Shown here in pieces: positions 60,083-64,000 of a DNA stretch of 64,000 nucleotides. The DNA is from Patescibacteria group bacterium (GTDB lineage Bacteria > Patescibacteriota > Patescibacteriia > 2-12-FULL-60-25): assembly GCA_023229665.1 (NCBI GenBank), contig JALNYW010000001.1:310001-374000 (forward strand). Reading direction: 5' to 3'. The position numbers and the translations under genes are program-made. Every line of letters begins with the position of its first letter. Within the stretch, counting starts at the first letter, position 1. Under the pieces are notes generated by a model, which saw only the letters and a program-made list of their open reading frames with translations, did not search any database and was not told the DNA's origin.

Positions 60083-60832
60083 TCACGACTTGGATTTCAA
60101 TTGTTTATTCGTGATCAGCCAAATGCCGACGGCAAGCATTGGAATGGCAAGATATTGCGTCGGCGTAAGCCCGAAATACTTCACGTCCACCACGCGGTAA
60201 AAATCCAAAACAAACCGCACGATGCCCTCAATCACCATATAGGTTCCGAACCAAAAACCGGGACGACGCTGCTTACGGTTCAGCCAGAGGAAAAGAATAC
60301 CGGTGGCAAATCCGATCAAAGAAAGATACAAACCGTGGTCATGACGCGTCTCACCGTCCGGATATTTTACGCCGAGAATGGAATGCGTAAGCGTGCCCGG
60401 ATGGTCGTGGATCAGGAAACAACCGATGCGACCGACGCCGCATCCCCACGGCAATCCCCACACCAAAGCATCGGCATACGCGATCCAATCCAACGAATAC
60501 CGGTACATGTAACCGAAGAACGCGATGGCCGCGCCGATAAACCCGCCGAACATGGAATACCCAGGCAGCATCGGATTGATGGCGTCCAGCGGCTGTACCA
60601 GATAGTGCGCCGGATCGTAAAACAAAACATGGAACGCGCGGGCGCACAGGAATGACGCGAGAAAAATCCAAAAGGCAAGATCGGAAATCCGTTTTGCATC
60701 CAAACCTTTTTCTTTTGCCCGACGGTACGCGACCCAAGTCCCCAATAAAAATCCGAGAGCGACAAGGGTACCCCAGGTCTGCAAGGTCAGGAAACCGATC
60801 TGAATGGTATGCGATTCAATCCAGGGAATCAT
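60083..60832 (-). CDS. lgt: Prolipoprotein diacylglyceryl transferase
   Basis: 249 aa, seven helices. The signature GRIGCFLIHDHPG (family GRxGNFxNxE) plus RAFHVLFY and YSMFGGFIGAA are present. Attaches diacylglycerol to the lipobox Cys of the lipoproteins in this window. ATGA overlap with the upstream gene. Confidence 0.94.
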   Translation of the reverse strand: MIPWIESHTIQIGFLTLQTWGTLVALGFLLGTWVAYRRAKEKGLDAKRISDLAFWIFLASFLCARAFHVLFYDPAHYLVQPLDAINPMLPGYSMFGGFIGAAIAFFGYMYRYSLDWIAYADALVWGLPWGCGVGRIGCFLIHDHPGTLTHSILGVKYPDGETRHDHGLYLSLIGFATGILFLWLNRKQRRPGFWFGTYMVIEGIVRFVLDFYRVVDVKYFGLTPTQYLAIPMLAVGIWLITNKQLKSKS

Positions 60833-61317
60833 AAGGCCCGCAGGGTATGGAGCGCGGCTTTAAAGTCCGCCAAGGCGCGGCGCGCTTGCGAAGCCGTGAT
60901 TTCGAATGTGGCGTCATGCACGAGTTGGTTGCGGAGTTTGTGCGCCGGCCAGACATTCTTGATATTCGGGTGCGAATACTGCGCCGCCTTCAAACGCTCG
61001 CCGAGCGTTTCGCCCGGAATCAGCATGGATTTCAGGACGCCGTCGAGCAGTTTATCAGCCTCAATGACGGCCAACTTCGCGCCCATAATGCCCATCCCGG
61101 AACTTTTTTCGATCTGTTCCCAGGTGGCTTTGATTTTTTCCCGCGAGAGTCCGTGCAAATCCGGACGGCGCATGGACGCGAGGATGCGCTGGAGGAGAAT
61201 CCCAAAGATCAGGACGGCCACCAGGCCAAGCACGATCCACACCGGCCACAAATTGGTCGTATCCGCGACGGCCGCGGCAGGCGTTTTCGTGCCTGCGTCA
61301 AAAATAATCTGCAACAT
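60829..61317 (-). CDS. Membrane-anchored protein with HEPN-like RNQLVH motif
   Basis: 162 aa. One helix about 22-45 (WPVWIVLGLVAVLIFGILL), a charged linker, then a helical domain (about 65-160) containing HKLRNQLVHDA. R-x4-H is the hallmark of HEPN domains, many of which are RNases or nucleotide-binding. Here no cognate MNT partner lies near. Start codon overlaps the gatA stop by one base, and its end overlaps lgt, so all are co-translated. Confidence 0.7.
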   Translation of the reverse strand: MLQIIFDAGTKTPAAAVADTTNLWPVWIVLGLVAVLIFGILLQRILASMRRPDLHGLSREKIKATWEQIEKSSGMGIMGAKLAVIEADKLLDGVLKSMLIPGETLGERLKAAQYSHPNIKNVWPAHKLRNQLVHDATFEITASQARRALADFKAALHTLRAL

Positions 61318-62747
61318 CAGGTCATGGCTTTTTCAAACGCATGCGCGGCATCAAGTACGGCCGCATCCCCCATGGACGGACCGAGGATTTGGAATCCGAC
61401 CGGCATCCCGTCGTCCATGCCGCACGGGACCGAGATCGCGGGAATGCCGGCCACGTTGGCTCCGACCGTGAACACGTCCTCCAGGTACATGGCTAACGGG
61501 TCGGACATCTTCTCGCCAAAACGGAAGGCGACCGACGGAGCCGTCGGCGTCACGATAAGGTCAACCTTGCTGAACGCGTCGCGGTACCCGCGGCGGATCA
61601 ACGTCTGCACTTTGCGCGCTTGGCGGTAGTAGGCGTCGTAATAGCCTTTGGACAAAGCGTAGGCGCCCAACATCACGCGCCGGCGGACTTCTTCGCCTAA
61701 ATTCATGCCGCGCGATTTTTCATATGTTTCGATCAGCGTGGCGGCGGTTTCGCGGCGTCCATAACGCATGCCGTCGAAACGCGCGAGGTTGGCCGAAACT
61801 TCGCAGGGCATCAACACGTAATAGACGGCGAGCGCTTCGTCTGCGTACGGCAAATCAATCTCAACAAGAGTCGCGCCGAGCGCCTTCAAGACGGCCAAAC
61901 CGTTTTCCGTTTGCGCGCGCACGCCGGGAGTCATGCCTTCGCCGCGCCAAGCCTGGCTCGGCACGCCGATCTTGAGCCCGTCCAATTTCGTCGGCAGCGC
62001 TGTGCTCACCGGACCGCCATCCGCCGTGGTCTGGTCATGCGGATCCGTACCCATGATGGCTTTGAAAAGGATCGCCGCGTCTTCGACCGTTTTGGTCATC
62101 GGACCGATTTGATCGAGGGAAGACGCCATCGCCATCAACCCATAACGCGATACGCGGCCATAGCTCGGCTTGAATCCCACGATGCCGCAGAATGCCGCCG
62201 GTTGGCGGATGGAGCCGCCGGTATCGGAACCGAGCGCGGCCACGCACATATCGCCCGCCACGGCCGCCGCGGAACCTCCCGAAGAACCGCCCGGCACGCA
62301 TTCCACGTCATGCGGATTCTTGGTCGGACCGTACGCCGAACGCTCCGTGGACGAACCCATGGCGAATTCATCCATGTTGGTTTTACCGATGAAGACCGCG
62401 CCCGCTTCGCGCAATTTACTGATGACGGTCGCGTCATACGTCGCCTGATACGTTTCCAGGATGCGCGAACCGGCCGTCGCGCGATGTCCCGCAATTAAAA
62501 TATTATCCTTGATGGCGATCGGCACGCCGTCGAGCGGCCCCTTTGATTTGCCCGCGGCCCGGCGCTCGTCCGATTCATGCGCCAAATCAATAGCCGCGTT
62601 CTCCAGCACATCCAGATACGCGTGCAACGAAATATCCAAGCCACGAATCTGCTGGAGATACGCCTTGGTCAAATCTACCGACGTGAAATCCCCGGCGTGA
62701 AGGCCGGCCGCGGCCTGGACGATGGTTTTATTGAGAGGATCTTTCAT
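61317..62747 (-). CDS. gatA: Aspartyl/glutamyl-tRNA amidotransferase subunit A
   Basis: 476 aa. Amidase signature: GVPIAIKDNI (catalytic Lys), GGSSGGSAAAVAGDM (Ser pair), GSDTGGSIRQPAAFCG (nucleophile Ser). Supplies ammonia for converting Glu-tRNA(Gln) or Asp-tRNA(Asn). gatC is 1 nt upstream; gatB is not in the window. Start 62747 chosen to avoid overlap with gatC. Confidence 0.96.
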   Translation of the reverse strand: MKDPLNKTIVQAAAGLHAGDFTSVDLTKAYLQQIRGLDISLHAYLDVLENAAIDLAHESDERRAAGKSKGPLDGVPIAIKDNILIAGHRATAGSRILETYQATYDATVISKLREAGAVFIGKTNMDEFAMGSSTERSAYGPTKNPHDVECVPGGSSGGSAAAVAGDMCVAALGSDTGGSIRQPAAFCGIVGFKPSYGRVSRYGLMAMASSLDQIGPMTKTVEDAAILFKAIMGTDPHDQTTADGGPVSTALPTKLDGLKIGVPSQAWRGEGMTPGVRAQTENGLAVLKALGATLVEIDLPYADEALAVYYVLMPCEVSANLARFDGMRYGRRETAATLIETYEKSRGMNLGEEVRRRVMLGAYALSKGYYDAYYRQARKVQTLIRRGYRDAFSKVDLIVTPTAPSVAFRFGEKMSDPLAMYLEDVFTVGANVAGIPAISVPCGMDDGMPVGFQILGPSMGDAAVLDAAHAFEKAMT

Positions 62748-62748
62748 A

Positions 62749-63054
62749 TCAGCCTTTGGGGTTTTCAAACACGCCAGGCACGCGCAATAAATCTGCCTGA
62801 TGATCGGGGAAATTCTTCAAAACCGCACGACGGAAGGATTCTTCGACCGGAGTGGGCACATCGAGACGCAGTTCTCCGGATGGGACCGGCGCCGCTTCGG
62901 TCTCGGGAACGTCCTTCGTATCGATCTTCGATAAACGTCCCACGTATTCCAAAATCGGATCGAGGGTGCTTTCCATTTTTTTTAATTCTTCTTCTGACAG
63001 CGAAAGCCGGCTCAGGGCCGCTAATTGCAGTACATCCTCGCGGGTTAATGCCAT
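62749..63054 (-). CDS. gatC: Aspartyl/glutamyl-tRNA amidotransferase subunit C
   Basis: 101 aa. Helical belt protein: VLQLAALSRLSLSEEELKKM at the N-terminus and LRLDVPTPVEESFRRAVLKNFP near the end are typical. First gene of gatC-gatA-HEPN-lgt-trxB-dsbA-dsbA. TTGAAG-17-TAACCT ends 9 nt before ATG. Confidence 0.93.
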   Translation of the reverse strand: MALTREDVLQLAALSRLSLSEEELKKMESTLDPILEYVGRLSKIDTKDVPETEAAPVPSGELRLDVPTPVEESFRRAVLKNFPDHQADLLRVPGVFENPKG

Positions 63055-63063
63055 ATCGCCCCC

Positions 63064-63092
63064 AGGTTAGCCCCTTTTCCGGAACTCTTCAA
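63064..63092 (-). promoter_or_regulatory. gatC operon promoter
   Basis: Reverse TTGAAG (63087-63092), 17 nt, TAACCT (63064-63069). The same hexamer read forward is 17 nt before TATGCT (63110-63115) of the divergent gene. Confidence 0.7.
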
Positions 63093-63123
63093 TGCCCGCG
63101 ACCGTATGCTATGCTCGCGAAGT

Positions 63124-64000
63124 ATGCACATAAAAACCTTGGTCCGCCGCTTTACGGCCGCGACCCTTCTCCCCGTCTTGCTTGGCCTCCCCATGCCGAG
63201 CTTGGCCGCGACCCCGACTCCGCAGCAAGCGCTGACCGAAGCTCTGAAAAGCGAGCTCACCCGCAGCGCGGGAAGCCTGCAAATGGCCGGTCGCGTGAAT
63301 GTCGATTATAAGCCGTACAAGCGCGGCGAACCGGCCGGAACCGGCCATGTGGCCTTCAGCATGAACGCCCGCACCTTGCCGACGACTGACGGCGCCAAGC
63401 CGACGCTCAAGAACGTCCAAAGCGAAGGCCGCTTCGCCATCGAGTCCGCCGATCTATCCGGGCTTCCGGATTCGCCGGAAGGGTTCAAGCTAGAAAGTCC
63501 GCTCTCCGTCCAATGGAAAATCGTGGATGGAACATTCTACGTGCAACTGGAAAAAGCTCCGAGCAGCCTGGTGAGCATGTGGCAGGACCTCGGCATGGAC
63601 CTCAACCAAATCATTGGGCGCTGGGTAAAATTCAGCGCGGACGAGAACGAACTCCCTGATGAGGTCTTCGCGGAAACCGCTCCGGCCGATTTCATCAAAC
63701 TGATTTCTTCCGGTGATGTGGCCCGCAGTCTCCGCATGAAGAATTTCTTCGACCGCAATCCCATCTTGCAAGTGACGCGTGTTGAAAAGCGCTTCAAGAA
63801 TGCCGCCGGCGAAGACATCTGGCGCATGCGTGTCCGCGTAAACCCGGCCGTGGTCACGTTCTTCTATAACGAAGCGTATCGCGATTTGCCGAAATCCGGC
63901 ACGAGCCGTACCGAAGCTCTCAAGAGCCTCAATGCCTCGTTCGCAAAAATCCGCCTCACCTTGGCGCGCACCTCCATGGCGGCAAACGTAAACGTCGCGA
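63124..64000 (+). CDS. Exported protein, N-terminal part (runs off window)
   Basis: At least 292 codons with no stop. Signal peptide (TLLPVLLGLPMPSLA, cleavage about AMSLA-type at 29-30), then a soluble domain. Repeating phrases such as GRFAIESADLSG, VDGTFYVQLEKAPSS and ILQVTRVEKRFKNAAGEDIWRM suggest a beta-rich lipid- or polymer-binding exported protein, reminiscent of DUF-type CPR secreted proteins, but no family is certain. TATGCT ends 8 nt before ATG, so the message is probably leaderless. Confidence 0.8.
   Translation, partial: MHIKTLVRRFTAATLLPVLLGLPMPSLAATPTPQQALTEALKSELTRSAGSLQMAGRVNVDYKPYKRGEPAGTGHVAFSMNARTLPTTDGAKPTLKNVQSEGRFAIESADLSGLPDSPEGFKLESPLSVQWKIVDGTFYVQLEKAPSSLVSMWQDLGMDLNQIIGRWVKFSADENELPDEVFAETAPADFIKLISSGDVARSLRMKNFFDRNPILQVTRVEKRFKNAAGEDIWRMRVRVNPAVVTFFYNEAYRDLPKSGTSRTEALKSLNASFAKIRLTLARTSMAANVNVA

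Noticed and set aside
60829..61317. HEPN/MNT toxin-antitoxin module
   Set aside because: No MNT nucleotidyltransferase is adjacent, and the protein has a membrane anchor; only the HEPN-like motif is reported.
1..64000. Mobile element, prophage, integron or CRISPR-Cas locus
   Set aside because: No transposase, integrase, phage structural, cas gene or repeat-spacer array could be found in either strand.

Overview
The window reads as a chromosomal stretch of a Patescibacteria (Candidate Phyla Radiation) bacterium of moderate-to-high GC that uses the standard code (TGA is a normal stop in many genes). The assignment is an inference. It rests on a CxxC-x17-CxxC zinc-ribbon protein of the kind common in these genomes, very tight gene packing, many small orphan membrane proteins and lipoproteins, a UvrC that stops before the helix-hairpin-helix domain, an MgtE membrane half without its cytoplasmic domains, and housekeeping genes reshuffled relative to model bacteria. 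No integrase, transposase, CRISPR array, phage gene or rRNA was seen, and no gene-free stretch exceeds about 230 bases.

Layout. 1-3 kb: end of a GIY-YIG gene, tRNA-Asn with a partial copy beside it, a zinc-ribbon protein, dihydroorotase and a small kinase-like protein. 2.7-5.8 kb: dnaG and rpoD. 5.9-11.4 kb: two orphan genes, then uvrB with three small followers and two small membrane proteins. 11.5-13.6 kb: a dihydrouridine synthase and two adjacent HEAT-like proteins. 13.7-19.6 kb: M23 peptidase, gltX, two glycosyltransferases and murD. 19.7-25.1 kb: tRNA-Lys and a seven-gene operon (NifU-like, membrane protein, mraY, ftsW, murG, prenyl synthase, NUDIX). 25.2-34.3 kb: rpmA, pyrG, uppS, PP2C phosphatase, folD, permease, dnaB, ybaB-like, recR, rplU. 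34.4-42 kb: orphans, DUF192, a WecA-like transferase, a membrane-anchored Clp ATPase, and mraZ-rsmH-ftsL. 42-51 kb: flavin reductase, uvrA-uvrC, a heterodimeric ABC exporter and a guanylate-kinase-like gene. 51.5-57.6 kb: TfoX-N protein, NTPase, tRNA-Ser, DUF1761, lipoprotein, sugar-phosphate isomerase, MgtE-like protein, orphan, Fur-family regulator, Cys-rich small protein and CooC-like ATPase. 57.6-64 kb: gatC-gatA-membrane protein-lgt-trxB-dsbA-dsbA, then the start of an exported protein.

Functional links. Peptidoglycan precursor synthesis and division genes (mraY, murG, murD, ftsW, uppS, mraZ-rsmH-ftsL) are present but split over several loci. Nucleotide excision repair is spread over two loci (uvrB; uvrA-uvrC). 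gatC-gatA together with gltX suggests indirect aminoacylation. lgt, trxB and two exported DsbA-like proteins form an envelope thiol and lipoprotein maturation cluster.

The most interesting signals are architectural. Many transcription units carry a TTGACn-17-TAnnnT promoter. One class appears leaderless, with the -10 box only 6-9 nt before ATG. A second class is made of single orphan genes rich in GAG/CTC codons, each with a leader, usually a clear Shine-Dalgarno and a hairpin terminator. Other notable items are a membrane-anchored Clp ATPase with a degenerate first ATPase site, a Fur-family regulator with two near-palindromic operators facing a Cys-rich gene, and a two-box MraZ operator. No clear multi-gene novel defence or biosynthetic system was recognised.
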